This document shows, one piece after another, positions 16,376 through 25,551 of a stretch of DNA of 50,294 nucleotides. A program made the translations under genes and the position numbers. Source of the stretch: Cellulosimicrobium funkei (GTDB lineage Bacteria; Actinomycetota; Actinomycetes; Actinomycetales; Cellulomonadaceae); assembly GCF_001019615.1 (NCBI RefSeq), contig NZ_JNBQ01000029.1, positions 1 to 50,294 of the forward strand, in the 5' to 3' direction. The stretch's first letter is position 1, and the number at the start of each line of letters is the position of its first letter. The notes under the pieces are model-generated. The model was not told the origin of the DNA, ran no database searches, and saw only the letters and a program-made list of their open reading frames with translations.

Positions 16376-18085
16376 TCAGCCTGCGGCAGGAACCGCGGCG
16401 GTCTCCGTCGCGGCGGCGGGCACGTGGGCCGTCGGCAGCCCGGAGCCCGGGCGGAACCCGGCGTACTGCTCGGCCGCGGCTCGTGCGCACTCGTCCTGGT
16501 AGACGGGCCCTCCGCCGAGGTACACCGCCATCTCCGCGCGCTTGCCGGGGACGTTGCCGCCGACGAACCAGGCACCGGCCTTCTTGCCCTCCTCGTACAT
16601 GACGGTGGCGCGGCCCGCGCGCTCTGTCTCCTCGTACCACCACTCCTCGGCCTCGCGCGTCGCCTCGAGCTGCGCGACGCCGTTCTCCCGCGCGTACGCG
16701 AGTGCGCGCTGGAGCCACTGCGCGCCGCGCTGGACCGGCACCGTGAGGTTGGACAGCGGCGTCTGCGGGCCGAGCGACAGGAAGAAGTTGGGGAACCCGT
16801 GGACGGAGATCCCCAGGTAGGTCCGCAAGCCGTCCCGCTCCCACCGCTCGCGCAGCGTGATGCCCTCGCGCCCGACGACGTCGAACGCGGTGAGCGCCCC
16901 CGTCATGGCGTCGAACCCCGTCGCGAGCACGAGCACGTCGAGCTCGTGCTCGACCTCGGCCGCACCGTCCACAGAGCCGCCCACGACGACGCCGCGGGGC
17001 GTCACCCGCGTGATCGGGGTCGCGAGGACGTCGACGAGCTCGACGTTCTCCCGGTTGTACGCGGCGTAGTAGCCGTGACCGGTGGGCGGGCGCTTGCCCA
17101 TGAACGTGTAGGTGGACGGGCTGAGCGCCTCGGCCGTCCGCGGGTCGGTGACGATCTCCCGGATCTTGCCGCGGAGGAACTCGGACGCGAGCGCGCTCGC
17201 CTCGGGGCTCGAGACGAGGTCGGTGAAGCACTCGTTGGCGAAGCGGAAACCGCCCGCCTCCCAGCGCGACTCGAACACGCGGCGCCGCTCGTCGTCGTCC
17301 ACCTCGAGCGCGGACCGCGTCGGGATCTCCATCGGCACACCGAACGGATGCTGGGCCGCGCGCTCGAAGACGGCGTCGTAGTCCGCACGCAGCGCGGCGA
17401 GCTCCTCCGGGGTGACCGCGGGGCTGGTCGTCTCCAGGACGTAGTTCGGGGTGCGCTGGAAGACGGTGACGTGGGCCGCCTGGGCGGCGAGCTCGGGGAG
17501 CATCTGGATCCCCGAGGCGCCGACGCCGACCAGCCCGACGCGCTTGCCGGACAGGTCCACCCCCTCGTGCGGCCACCGGGCCGAGTGGTACGCGGGCCCG
17601 GCGAAGGTGTCCAGGCCGGGCAGGTCCGGGTACAGGGGGCGCGAGAGCAGCCCCGTCGCCGAGACGAGGTACGTGGCGCGCAGCGTCGAGCCGTCGGCGA
17701 GCGTGAGGGTCCACAGGTTCGTGGCGTCCGAGTGCTCGGCGCGCTCGACGGTCGCGTCCAGCCGGATGTCGCGCCGCAGGTCGAGCCGGTCGGCGACGAA
17801 CTCCAGGTAGGCACGGATCTCCTCGCCGCGCGGGTACCGCTCGCTCCAGTCCCACTCGTCCCGCACCTCGCGGGAGAACGAGAACGCGTACGCGAGGTAC
17901 TCCGAGTCGGTGCGCACGCCCGGGTACCGGTTGGCCCACCACGTCCCGCCGACTCCCCCGGCACCGTCCACCACGAGGACGGAGAGGCCGACCTCCCGGA
18001 GGTGGTGGAGCATCGCCAGCCCCGAGAATCCCGCCCCGATAACGACCGCGTCGTACGTCCCGCCGCCGCTCGCCACATCGTCCAT
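16376..18085 (-). CDS. Flavin-containing monooxygenase, Baeyer-Villiger type
   Basis: The 569-residue protein has two GxGxxG Rossmann motifs, GAGFSG (residues 17-22, FAD) and GVGASG (187-192, NADPH), and ATGFD near residue 390. Between them the Baeyer-Villiger fingerprint FxGxxxHxxxWP is exact (FAGPAYHSARWP, 161-172). It should insert oxygen next to a ketone using NADPH and O2; the substrate is unknown. The ATG at 18085 has GGGGAG about 6 nt upstream. The C-terminus is Ala-rich (VPAAATETAAVPAAG) and likely disordered. It shares the strand with the SLC13 transporter upstream, which may import a related organic acid, but that link is only contextual. Confidence 0.9.
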   Translation of the reverse strand: MDDVASGGGTYDAVVIGAGFSGLAMLHHLREVGLSVLVVDGAGGVGGTWWANRYPGVRTDSEYLAYAFSFSREVRDEWDWSERYPRGEEIRAYLEFVADRLDLRRDIRLDATVERAEHSDATNLWTLTLADGSTLRATYLVSATGLLSRPLYPDLPGLDTFAGPAYHSARWPHEGVDLSGKRVGLVGVGASGIQMLPELAAQAAHVTVFQRTPNYVLETTSPAVTPEELAALRADYDAVFERAAQHPFGVPMEIPTRSALEVDDDERRRVFESRWEAGGFRFANECFTDLVSSPEASALASEFLRGKIREIVTDPRTAEALSPSTYTFMGKRPPTGHGYYAAYNRENVELVDVLATPITRVTPRGVVVGGSVDGAAEVEHELDVLVLATGFDAMTGALTAFDVVGREGITLRERWERDGLRTYLGISVHGFPNFFLSLGPQTPLSNLTVPVQRGAQWLQRALAYARENGVAQLEATREAEEWWYEETERAGRATVMYEEGKKAGAWFVGGNVPGKRAEMAVYLGGGPVYQDECARAAAEQYAGFRPGSGLPTAHVPAAATETAAVPAAG

Positions 18086-18144
18086 GCACCGCTCCCCTGT
18101 CCCAGTTCCGTCCGGACGCCGCAGGGCGAACGGCCCGTGCGACG

Positions 18145-18154
18145 CGGTATACCG
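18145..18154. promoter_or_regulatory. Palindromic -10-like site upstream of the monooxygenase
   Basis: CGGTATACCG is a perfect 10-nt palindrome about 60 bp before the monooxygenase start. It contains TATACC on both strands. It may be the promoter -10, an operator, or both. Nothing else is seen in the gap 18086-18207 except a weak 6-bp hairpin (18173-18190). Confidence 0.3.
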
Positions 18155-18207
18155 TCCCACGCACAGGGGCTTCCTGCCACGGCGGGCAGGCGCTCCCGCG
18201 GGGTCGG

Positions 18208-19803
18208 TCAGAACGGCCAGACGAGCGGGACGTAGAGGACGGCCGCGGCGAGGAACACCACCGCGAGGGGCAGGCCGAGGCGCCAGTAGTCGCCGAACCG
18301 GTAGCCGCCCGGCTGGAGGACCATGAGGTTGACCGGCGTGGCGATCGGGGTGAGGAACGCCGCGGCGCCCGCGACCGTCAGCGCCATCATGAACGGCCGC
18401 ACGCTCACCCCGAGCGTCTGCGCGAACGACACCGCGACCGGCGCCATCACGAGGACGGTCGCGACGTTCGAGATGAACTGGCCGAGCACGAGCGTGAGCA
18501 CGCACACGACGAGGAGCGCGAGGTGCGGGGAGCCGCCGCCCGTGACCCGGAGCACGACGTCCGCGATCGCGTCGGCCGCACCCGAGGAGACGAACGCCGC
18601 GGACAGCGGGATGAGGGCCGCGATGAGCACGACGGTGTCCCACGAGATCGCGCGGAACGACTGCGGCACGGTGACGACCCGCAGGAGCACGAGGGCACCG
18701 GCCGCGAGCAGACCCGCGATGACCGGCGGCACGACCCCGGTCGCGAGCAGCACGATCGTCGCGACCAGCACCCCGAGGCAGCGCCGCCAGCCGCGCCCGA
18801 GCGGGACGCCGCGCTGGAGGCTCTTCGAGGAGTCGACGGCGATGACGTCGGGCGACTGCGTGTAGCGGTGGAGCGCGTCCCAGGGCCCGCGCACGAGCAC
18901 GGCGTCGCCGGGCTGGAGGATCATCGGGCCGGACGGGGCCTCGGTGTCCGGCCCGGTCGAGCTGCCGTCGCCGCGGCGGATGGCGAGCACGACGAGGCCC
19001 TCGTCCCGGGTCGTCATGCCGGGGCTCACCCGGCGCCCCACGAGCGTCGAGCGTGGCGCGATGAGCACCTCGACGACCCCGGTGCCGCCCGTGAACAGGC
19101 GGCCGGTGTCGAGCTCGGCGGGGTAGCTCTCGCGCCACGAGCGCACCCGCTCGCGCGGGTCGGTGGCCGTGTCGGCGAGGTGCTCGGGGACGCGCTCCGG
19201 CAGCAGCCGGTCGCCGAGCGTCACGACGAGCACGGCCGTGGCGAGGACGAGCGGGATCCCCACCAGCGCGAACTCGAAGTAGCCGAACTCCTGACCACCC
19301 GCCTCCGCGGCCGCCTCGGAGACGATGATGTTCACGGGCGTCCCGGTCAGCGTGAGGAGCGAGCCGGCGCCCGCGGCGAACGCGAGCGGGATGAGCATGC
19401 GCGAGGGCACGATGCCGGCCCGCGCGGCCGCCACGACCGCGACCGGGAGGAGCGCCGCGACGGCGCCGTTGATGCTGATGACGGCCGCGAGCAGGGCGGC
19501 GACCCCGACCATCAGCGCGAGCAGCCCGGCGCGGCCGAGGGACGCGCGCCGCTCGAGCCACTGCCCGATCCACGCGGTGATCCCGGTGGAGTCCAGCGCG
19601 TCGCTGAGCACGAACAGGGTCGCGATGAACAGCACGATCGGGTCGCTGAACCCGCCCAGCGCCTCGTCGAGCGTGAGCACCCCGGTCGCCCACAGGGAGA
19701 CGGGCACGAAGAGCGCGACGACCACGAGCGGCAGCCGGTTGGTCATGAAGCCCACGACCGCCAGCGCCAGGATGACGAAGGTCGCGACCAGCGGATCGAT
19801 CAT
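18208..19803 (-). CDS. SLC13/DASS-family transporter with an internal RCK_C (TrkA-C) domain
   Basis: The 531-residue inner-membrane protein has two bundles of helices. Each carries a Thr-Pro hairpin motif (LTGTPVNIIV near residue 155 and ATPVNLMVLQPGG near 490) typical of the SLC13/ArsB-NhaD fold. Between them lies a cytoplasmic RCK_C-type segment (about 225-310, with APRSTLVGRRV and LQPGDAVLVRGP), which often binds a regulatory ligand. Likely substrates are di-/tricarboxylates or inorganic anions with Na+. The ATG at 19803 is chosen over GTG 19809 because AGGGGG is properly spaced. Confidence 0.9.
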   Translation of the reverse strand: MIDPLVATFVILALAVVGFMTNRLPLVVVALFVPVSLWATGVLTLDEALGGFSDPIVLFIATLFVLSDALDSTGITAWIGQWLERRASLGRAGLLALMVGVAALLAAVISINGAVAALLPVAVVAAARAGIVPSRMLIPLAFAAGAGSLLTLTGTPVNIIVSEAAAEAGGQEFGYFEFALVGIPLVLATAVLVVTLGDRLLPERVPEHLADTATDPRERVRSWRESYPAELDTGRLFTGGTGVVEVLIAPRSTLVGRRVSPGMTTRDEGLVVLAIRRGDGSSTGPDTEAPSGPMILQPGDAVLVRGPWDALHRYTQSPDVIAVDSSKSLQRGVPLGRGWRRCLGVLVATIVLLATGVVPPVIAGLLAAGALVLLRVVTVPQSFRAISWDTVVLIAALIPLSAAFVSSGAADAIADVVLRVTGGGSPHLALLVVCVLTLVLGQFISNVATVLVMAPVAVSFAQTLGVSVRPFMMALTVAGAAAFLTPIATPVNLMVLQPGGYRFGDYWRLGLPLAVVFLAAAVLYVPLVWPF

Positions 19804-19892
19804 GGGCACCCCCTGGGACGTCAGGATGCCACACGTCGCCCTGTCCGGGAGGTCGGCGGAATAGGGGGCGCGCCGGTGCGTTGTCGATGACC

Positions 19893-20534
19893 ATGACGAC
19901 TCTCGGGATCATCGGCGCAGGCAACATCGGCTCACAGGTCGCACGGGCGGCGATCGCCCACGGCTACGACGTGGTCATCGCGAACTCGCGGGACCCCCGG
20001 ACCCTGGACGACCTCGTCGCCGAGCTCGGTCCGCGGGCGCGGGCGGCGACGGCGGAGGAGGCGGCGCGGGACGCGGACGTCGCGCTCGTCGCGGTGCCCT
20101 TCGGGGCGTACCGCGAGGTCCCCGTCGAGCCGCTCGACGGGAAGATCGTGCTCGACGCGAACAACTACTACTGGGAGCGCGACGGGCACGTCGAGGCGCT
20201 CGACCGGGGCGAGGCCACGTCGTCGGGCCTGCTCCAGGACCACCTGGCCGGGTCGAAGGTGGCCAAGGCGTTCAACCACATCCGGTCGACGGACATCACG
20301 ACCGACGGGACCCCCGCGGGCACCCCCGGACGCCGCGCGCTCGCGACCGCGAGCGACTTCCCCGAGGCCGCCGCGTGGGTCGTGCGGTTCTACGACGAGC
20401 TCGGGTTCGACGCCGTCGACACGAGCCCGCTCGCGGAGTCGTGGCGCGTCGAGCGCGACCGCCCGGCGTACGTCGCGCGCCAGGACGCCGGCGAGCTGCG
20501 TCAGAACCTCGCCCGCGCGCCCCGCACGATCTGA
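19893..20534 (+). CDS. NADPH-dependent F420 reductase / NPD-domain oxidoreductase-like protein
   Basis: The roughly 213-residue protein starts with TTLGIIGAGNIGSQVARAA, an NADP-binding Rossmann motif, followed by VVIANSRDP, where Ser-Arg suits the 2'-phosphate of NADP. It matches the F420-dependent NADP reductase/NPD family (KIVLDANNYYWERDG, KAFNHI). It may exchange hydride between NADP and F420, but many family members act on other substrates. No F420 biosynthesis gene lies in the window. Starts at 19881 (TTG), 19887 and 19893 (ATG) are all possible and none has a strong ribosome site. It is divergent from the SLC13 gene. Confidence 0.82.
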   Translation: MTTLGIIGAGNIGSQVARAAIAHGYDVVIANSRDPRTLDDLVAELGPRARAATAEEAARDADVALVAVPFGAYREVPVEPLDGKIVLDANNYYWERDGHVEALDRGEATSSGLLQDHLAGSKVAKAFNHIRSTDITTDGTPAGTPGRRALATASDFPEAAAWVVRFYDELGFDAVDTSPLAESWRVERDRPAYVARQDAGELRQNLARAPRTI

Positions 20535-20555
20535 CCCGGTCCCGGGGCGGGCGCG

Positions 20556-20945
20556 TCAGGCGTGCTCGCCCCGGGCCACGAGGCCCGCGCCCACGATCAG
20601 CAGCACGAGGAGCGCGAGCACGAGGCCGAGGAGCGCGAACGCGCGGGCCGGTCGGAGCGGGCCCTCCACGAGGCGCGCGGAGCGCCGACAGCCGACGCCG
20701 GCCAGGCCCCACAGGGCCGCAGCCCCCAGGGGCTCGGGGCGCTGCCACACGACGGTCAGCACCACCGCGAACGCGGCGAGCGCCCAGGCGATCCACCCCG
20801 CCCAGCGCAGGCGCGCGCCGTAGAACGACCCGGCGTCCCGACGGCTGCGCCCCGGCGCCGCGCGGCGGTCGCCCGCATCACCGAGCACGCGCGGCTCGCG
20901 TCGCTCGAGCAGTCCCGGGACGGGTGGCTGGTCGCGCCGGACCAC
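20556..20945 (-). CDS. Small membrane protein of unknown function, downstream of glnE
   Basis: The frame begins at GTG 20945, two bases after the glnE stop codon, and encodes about 129 residues. A basic N-terminal third (residues 1-50) is followed by three hydrophobic segments (WIAWALAAFAVVLTVVW, an Ala/Gly/Leu stretch, and ALLGLVLALLVLLIVGAGLV). I recognise no family. Its tight spacing suggests translation coupled to glnE. A shorter protein starting further in cannot be excluded. Confidence 0.6.
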   Translation of the reverse strand: MVRRDQPPVPGLLERREPRVLGDAGDRRAAPGRSRRDAGSFYGARLRWAGWIAWALAAFAVVLTVVWQRPEPLGAAALWGLAGVGCRRSARLVEGPLRPARAFALLGLVLALLVLLIVGAGLVARGEHA

Positions 20946-20947
20946 GG

Positions 20948-23900
20948 TCAGTCCTCGCCGTAGAAGACGCGCTCCATGACGGTCCGGGCGCGGCGCGCGG
21001 TGCGCAGGAAGTGCTCCTCGAGCTCGGCGCCCGTGTCGACGTCCGGGAGGTCGAGCACGCGCGCGAGACCGTTGAGCGCGAACCGGTCGTGCGGCAGGAC
21101 GTCCACGGTCGTCCCGGTCGTCCGGCCGGACCACAGCACGAGCGCACTCCGCAGCCGGGACGCGAGGTGCCACGCCTCGCCGAGCACCGCGGCGTCGTCC
21201 GCGTCGACGAGACCCGCGGCCACGGCGGCCTCGAGCGCGTCCACGGTGGACGTCGTCCGCAGCCCGGCCACGTCGCGGGCGTGCTGGAGCTGGAGGAGCT
21301 GGACGGTCCACTCGACGTCGGACACTCCCCCGCGGCCGAGCTTGAGGTGGCGCGACGCCTCGACGCCGCGCGGGAGCCGCTCGGACTCGACGCGCGCCTT
21401 GATGCGCCGCACCTCGCGCACCTCCGCGAGGTCGAGCCCGCCCTGCGGGTAGCGCCGGCCGTCGACGACGCGGGTGAACGCCTCGCCGAGACCGTCGAGG
21501 TCGCCCGCGACCGGGCGCGCGCGCAGGAGCGCCTGCGCCTCCCAGACGCTCGACCACCGCTCGTAGTACTCGGTGTACGACGCGAGCGAGCGCACGAGCG
21601 GGCCGTTGCGACCCTCGGGCCGCAGGTCGGCGTCGACCGGGAGCGCGGGCTCCGGGCCGACGGCGGACAGGAGCTGGCGCAGCCGGGTCGCCACGGCGAG
21701 CGCGTACGCCTGGGCGTCGGCGCCCTCGGTGCCCGGCGCCGGGTCGTGCACGAACATCACGTCGGCGTCCGAGCCGTAGCCCATCTCGCGCCCGCCGAGG
21801 CGACCCATCGCGACGACGAGGAGGCGCGCGGGGGCGGATCCGGGGTCCTGGGCGTCGTACCCGAGCTCGCCGCGCGCGACGAACTCCGCGATCCGGAGCG
21901 CACCCGCGAGCACGACGTCCGCGGCGTCGGAGATGCTCCGGGCCGCGTCGACCGCGTCGACGACGCCCAGCAGCTCGGCGGCACCGGTGCGCGCGAGCTC
22001 GCGGCGCCGCACCGCGCGCAGGCTCACGGTCGCGGGCTCGACCTCGTCGGCGCGCGTGAGGATGGCGTCGGTCTCGGCCGTGAGCCGTTCGATCCCGCGC
22101 GGCGCGAGGTCGGCGTCCGCCGCGAGCCAGCGGACCGACTCGGGCGACCGGCCGAGCGCGTCGGCCATGTAGCGCGAGTTCGAGAGCAGGTGCGCGAGCC
22201 GCTGCGCCGCGGAGCCGGAGTCGCGCAGCAGCTTGAGGTACCAGTGCGTCGCGCCGAGCGTCTCGGAGAGCGTGCGGAACGCGAGCAGGCCCGCGTCGGG
22301 GTCGGCGCCCTCGGCGAACCAGCCGAGCATCACGGGCAGGAGCTGGCGCTGGATCGCCGCGCGCCGGCTCACGCCCTCGGTGAGCGCGGTGACGTGGCGC
22401 ATCGCGCCCGCGGGGTCGCGGTAGCCGATCGCCGCGAAGCGGGCCTTCGCCGCCTCCGGCGCGAGGCTCACCTCGTCCGGGGAGAGCTGCGCGACGGCGG
22501 GCAGGAGCGGGCGGTAGAAGATCTCCTCGTGCAGGCCGCGCACCTCGCGGCGCGTCGCCCGCCACCGCTCGGTGAGCCCGTCGGCGCCCTCGGCGCGCAT
22601 CCCGAGCGACCGTGCAAGACGGCGCAGCTCGTCCTCGGCGGTCGGCACGAGGTGGGTGCGCCGGAGCCGGAAGAGCTGGATGCGGTGCTCGAGCGAGCGC
22701 AGGAACCGGTAGCAGACCCCGAGCCGCGCCGCGTGCTCGCGGCCCACGTACCCGGCCGCGGCGAGCTCGGCGAGCGCCGTGAGCGTCCCGCGGCTGCGGA
22801 TCGACTCGTCCGCGCGCCCGTGCACGAGCTGGAGGAGCTGGACGGTGAACTCGACGTCGCGCAGGCCGCCCTTGCCGAGCTTGAGCTGGCGGTCGGCCTC
22901 CGCCGCGGGCACGTGGTCCTCGACGCGCCGACGCATCGCCTGCGAGTCCTCGACGAAGTTCTCGCGGCCCGCCGCGGACCACACGAACGGGGCGATCGCC
23001 TCCTCGTACGCGCGGCCCAGGTCCCGGTCCCCCGCGACCGTGCGCGCCTTGAGGAGCGCCTGGAACTCCCAGGTCTTGGCCCAGCGCTCGTAGTACGCGA
23101 CGTGGCTCGCGAGGGTGCGCACGAGCGGGCCCTGCTTGCCCTCGGGGCGCAGCGCGGCGTCGACCTGCCACAGCGCGGGCTCCCCCGACGTGCCCCAGCA
23201 CACGCGCGCCAGGCCGGTCGCGAGCCGCGCACCCACGCTGGTCGCGTACGCCTCGTCGTACCCCTCGGCGGGCTCCACGACGTAGATGACGTCGACGTCG
23301 GAGATGTAGTTGAGCTCGCGCGCTCCGCACTTGCCCATCCCGATGACGGCGAGCCGCACGCCCGCGCCGTGGTCGTCGAGCTCGGCGCGGGCGATCGCGA
23401 GGGCGCCCTCGAGCGCGGCGGCAGCGAGGTCCGCGAGCGCCGCCCCGACCGCGGGCATGCGGGTCAGGGGGTCGGTCACCGTGAGGTCCGTCGCGGCGAT
23501 GCGCAGGATCCGCTCGCGGTAGGCGCGGCGCAGCGCGTCCACGCGCTCCGGCCCGGGCTGGTCGGCGACCGGAACGGCGGCCTCGGGGTCTGCACCGACG
23601 GCGCGCAGCAGCTCGGCCCGGACGGCGCGCACGTCGACGCCGGTCCCCGGGGTCGGGTCGGCGACGACGTCGAGCAGCGCGGGCCGGCGCACGACGTCGT
23701 CGCCGAGCGCGACCGAGGCGCCGAGCACCGCCAGCAGGCGGTCGCGCGCCTCGCCGGGCCGCAGGGCGCGCCGCGCGACGTCCGCGAGCGGGCCGCGCGC
23801 CTCGACGTCGGGGCGCAGCGCGCCCGCGAGCCGCACGACCTGGAGCAGCGCGAGGTCGGGGTCGGCCGCCGCCCCGAAGGCGGCGAGGAGCTCGTCGTCG

Positions 23901-24100
23901 ACGACGGACGCCGGCTCCACGCCCTCCGGAGCGTCCGCTCCTGGGCCCCGCCCGCCGTCGAGCAGGAGCGCGAGGTCCGGGTCCGCGAGCAGGCTCGCCG
24001 AGCGCGAGATGTCGGCGAAGCCGACGCGCGCGAGTCGACCGGTGAGCGTCGGCCGGCGGGAGCCGCCGGACCGACCGGACGTCGTCGTGGGCCCGCTCAC
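20948..24100 (-). CDS. glnE: Bifunctional glutamine synthetase adenylyltransferase/adenylyl-removing enzyme
   Basis: GlnE attaches AMP to and removes it from the conserved tyrosine of GlnA. The 1050-residue protein has the two tandem nucleotidyltransferase domains of the family. The N-terminal adenylyl-removing domain carries GMGKCGARELNYISDVD at residues 254-270, and the C-terminal adenylyltransferase domain carries MGRLGGREMGYGSDAD near residue 767. The GTG at 24100 overlaps the glnA2 stop codon (GTGA), so the genes are probably translationally coupled. The longer frame to 24160 lies inside glnA2 and is rejected. It should act on the adenylylatable GlnA1 at 13817. Confidence 0.96.
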   Translation of the reverse strand: MSGPTTTSGRSGGSRRPTLTGRLARVGFADISRSASLLADPDLALLLDGGRGPGADAPEGVEPASVVDDELLAAFGAAADPDLALLQVVRLAGALRPDVEARGPLADVARRALRPGEARDRLLAVLGASVALGDDVVRRPALLDVVADPTPGTGVDVRAVRAELLRAVGADPEAAVPVADQPGPERVDALRRAYRERILRIAATDLTVTDPLTRMPAVGAALADLAAAALEGALAIARAELDDHGAGVRLAVIGMGKCGARELNYISDVDVIYVVEPAEGYDEAYATSVGARLATGLARVCWGTSGEPALWQVDAALRPEGKQGPLVRTLASHVAYYERWAKTWEFQALLKARTVAGDRDLGRAYEEAIAPFVWSAAGRENFVEDSQAMRRRVEDHVPAAEADRQLKLGKGGLRDVEFTVQLLQLVHGRADESIRSRGTLTALAELAAAGYVGREHAARLGVCYRFLRSLEHRIQLFRLRRTHLVPTAEDELRRLARSLGMRAEGADGLTERWRATRREVRGLHEEIFYRPLLPAVAQLSPDEVSLAPEAAKARFAAIGYRDPAGAMRHVTALTEGVSRRAAIQRQLLPVMLGWFAEGADPDAGLLAFRTLSETLGATHWYLKLLRDSGSAAQRLAHLLSNSRYMADALGRSPESVRWLAADADLAPRGIERLTAETDAILTRADEVEPATVSLRAVRRRELARTGAAELLGVVDAVDAARSISDAADVVLAGALRIAEFVARGELGYDAQDPGSAPARLLVVAMGRLGGREMGYGSDADVMFVHDPAPGTEGADAQAYALAVATRLRQLLSAVGPEPALPVDADLRPEGRNGPLVRSLASYTEYYERWSSVWEAQALLRARPVAGDLDGLGEAFTRVVDGRRYPQGGLDLAEVREVRRIKARVESERLPRGVEASRHLKLGRGGVSDVEWTVQLLQLQHARDVAGLRTTSTVDALEAAVAAGLVDADDAAVLGEAWHLASRLRSALVLWSGRTTGTTVDVLPHDRFALNGLARVLDLPDVDTGAELEEHFLRTARRARTVMERVFYGED

Positions 24101-25434
24101 AGGACCTGGAGGAACCGCTTCAGCTCGAACGGCGTGACCTGCGCGCGGTAGCCGTCCCACTCCTGGCGCTTGTTGCGCAGCACGAAGTCGAAGACGTGCT
24201 CACCGAGCGTCTCGGCCACGAGCTCCGACTTCTCCATGACCGCGATCGCCTCGTCGAGCGACTGCGGGAGCGGCTTGATGCCCAGGGCGCGGCGCTCGGC
24301 GTCGGTGAGCTCCCAGACGTCGTCCTCGGTGGCCTCGGGGAGCTCGTAGCCCTCCTCGATGCCCTTGAGGCCCGCGGCGAGCATGACGGCGAACGCGAGG
24401 TACGGGTTCGTGGCCGAGTCGAGCGCGCGGTACTCGACGCGGCTCGAGTTGCCCTTGCCCGGCTTGTACATCGGTACGCGCACGAGCGCCGAGCGGTTGT
24501 TGTGGCCCCAGCACACGTAGCTCGGCGCCTCGGCGCCGCCCCACAGGCGCTTGTACGAGTTCACGTACTGGTTGGTGATCGCCGTGATCTCCGCGGCGTG
24601 CACCAGCAGTCCTGCGATGAACTGGCGCGCCGTCTTGGACAGCTCGAACTGGGCACCCGGCTCGTGGAACGCGTTGCGGTCGCCCTCGAAGAGCGACAGG
24701 TGCGTGTGCATGCCCGAGCCCGGCTGGTCGGCCATCGGCTTGGGCATGAACGAGGCGAACACGCCCTGCTCGAGCGCGACCTCCTTGACGACCGTGCGGA
24801 ACGTCATGAGGTTGTCTGCCGTGGTCAGCGCGTCCGCGTAGCGCAGGTCGATCTCGTTCTGGCCCGGTCCCGCCTCGTGGTGGGAGAACTCGACCGAGAT
24901 GCCCATGGACTCGAGCATCGTGATCGCGGCGCGGCGGAAGTCGTGCGTCGATCCCCGCGCGAGGTGGTCGAAGTACCCGCCCTGGTCGACGGGCACGAGG
25001 CCGTGCTCGGCGTCGGCCGGCTGGTTGAACAGGTAGAACTCGACCTCGGGGTGCGTGTAGAACGTGAACCCCTTGTCGCTCGCCTTGGCGAGGGCGCGCT
25101 TGAGCACGTTGCGGCTGTCCGCGAGGGACGGCTCGCCGTCGGGCGTGAGGATGTCGCAGAACATGCGCGCGGTGCCGTGCCGCTCGCCGCGCCACGGGAG
25201 CACCTGGAACGTCGTCGGGTCCGGCTTGGCGATCATGTCGGCCTCGTACACGCGCGTGAGGCCCTCGATCGAGCTGCCGTCGAACCCGATGCCCTCGGCG
25301 AACGCCGACTCGAGCTCCGCCGGCGCGATCGCCACCGACTTGAGCATGCCGAGCACGTCGGTGAACCAGAGTCGGATGAAGCGGATGTCGCGCTCCTCGA
25401 CCGTGCGGAGCACGAACTCCTGCTGCCTGTCCAT
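24097..25434 (-). CDS. glnA2: Type I glutamine synthetase homologue GlnA2
   Basis: The 445-residue protein begins MDRQQEFVLRTVEERDIRFIR, the start typical of mycobacterial GlnA2. It carries FDGSSIEG, GSGMHTHLSLFEGD and NNRSALVRVP of the GS fold. At the position of the adenylylation tyrosine it reads EDDVWELTDAERR, so there is no target tyrosine and GlnE cannot modify it in the usual way. Family members range from true but minor glutamine synthetases to polyamine-glutamylating enzymes; the sequence alone does not decide. The ATG at 25434 matches family starts; ATG 25443 is possible. The gene overlaps glnE by 4 nt. Confidence 0.95.
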   Translation of the reverse strand: MDRQQEFVLRTVEERDIRFIRLWFTDVLGMLKSVAIAPAELESAFAEGIGFDGSSIEGLTRVYEADMIAKPDPTTFQVLPWRGERHGTARMFCDILTPDGEPSLADSRNVLKRALAKASDKGFTFYTHPEVEFYLFNQPADAEHGLVPVDQGGYFDHLARGSTHDFRRAAITMLESMGISVEFSHHEAGPGQNEIDLRYADALTTADNLMTFRTVVKEVALEQGVFASFMPKPMADQPGSGMHTHLSLFEGDRNAFHEPGAQFELSKTARQFIAGLLVHAAEITAITNQYVNSYKRLWGGAEAPSYVCWGHNNRSALVRVPMYKPGKGNSSRVEYRALDSATNPYLAFAVMLAAGLKGIEEGYELPEATEDDVWELTDAERRALGIKPLPQSLDEAIAVMEKSELVAETLGEHVFDFVLRNKRQEWDGYRAQVTPFELKRFLQVL

Positions 25435-25457
25435 GCGGTACATCCTGCCTGATCCGT

Positions 25458-25473
25458 GTGACGAACGGGTGAC
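25458..25473 (-). promoter_or_regulatory. Two GTCAC direct repeats 11 bp apart upstream of glnA2
   Basis: On the minus strand GTCAC, 6 nt, GTCAC lies 24-39 bp before the glnA2 start. This fits the period of GlnR gTnAC half-sites but lacks the paired GaAAC half-sites, so GlnR binding is doubtful. Confidence 0.25.
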
Positions 25474-25539
25474 ACGGCCGTGTGGCGGACGTCGCGCGTC
25501 GGGACGGCCGCTCGGACCGGCCGCGTCCCCCCGCTCGTC

Positions 25540-25545
25540 TAGGCT
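25540..25545 (+). promoter_or_regulatory. -10 box (TAGGCT) of leaderless nadE
   Basis: TAGGCT ends 6 nt before the ATG at 25552, and no ribosome site is present. Confidence 0.6.
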
Positions 25546-25551
25546 GGCGGC

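Noticed and set aside
16376-19803. Monooxygenase plus SLC13 transporter as a dedicated catabolic system
   Set aside because: The genes share a strand, but a 122-bp gap with its own promoter-like site separates them and no pathway enzymes or regulator are adjacent.
20375-24151. A 1258-codon frame on the plus strand
   Set aside because: It is the mirror of glnE, which has all family motifs on the minus strand.
25458-25473. A full GlnR box before glnA2
   Set aside because: Only two GTCAC half-sites with the right period are present and the GaAAC half-sites are missing; kept only as a low-confidence feature.
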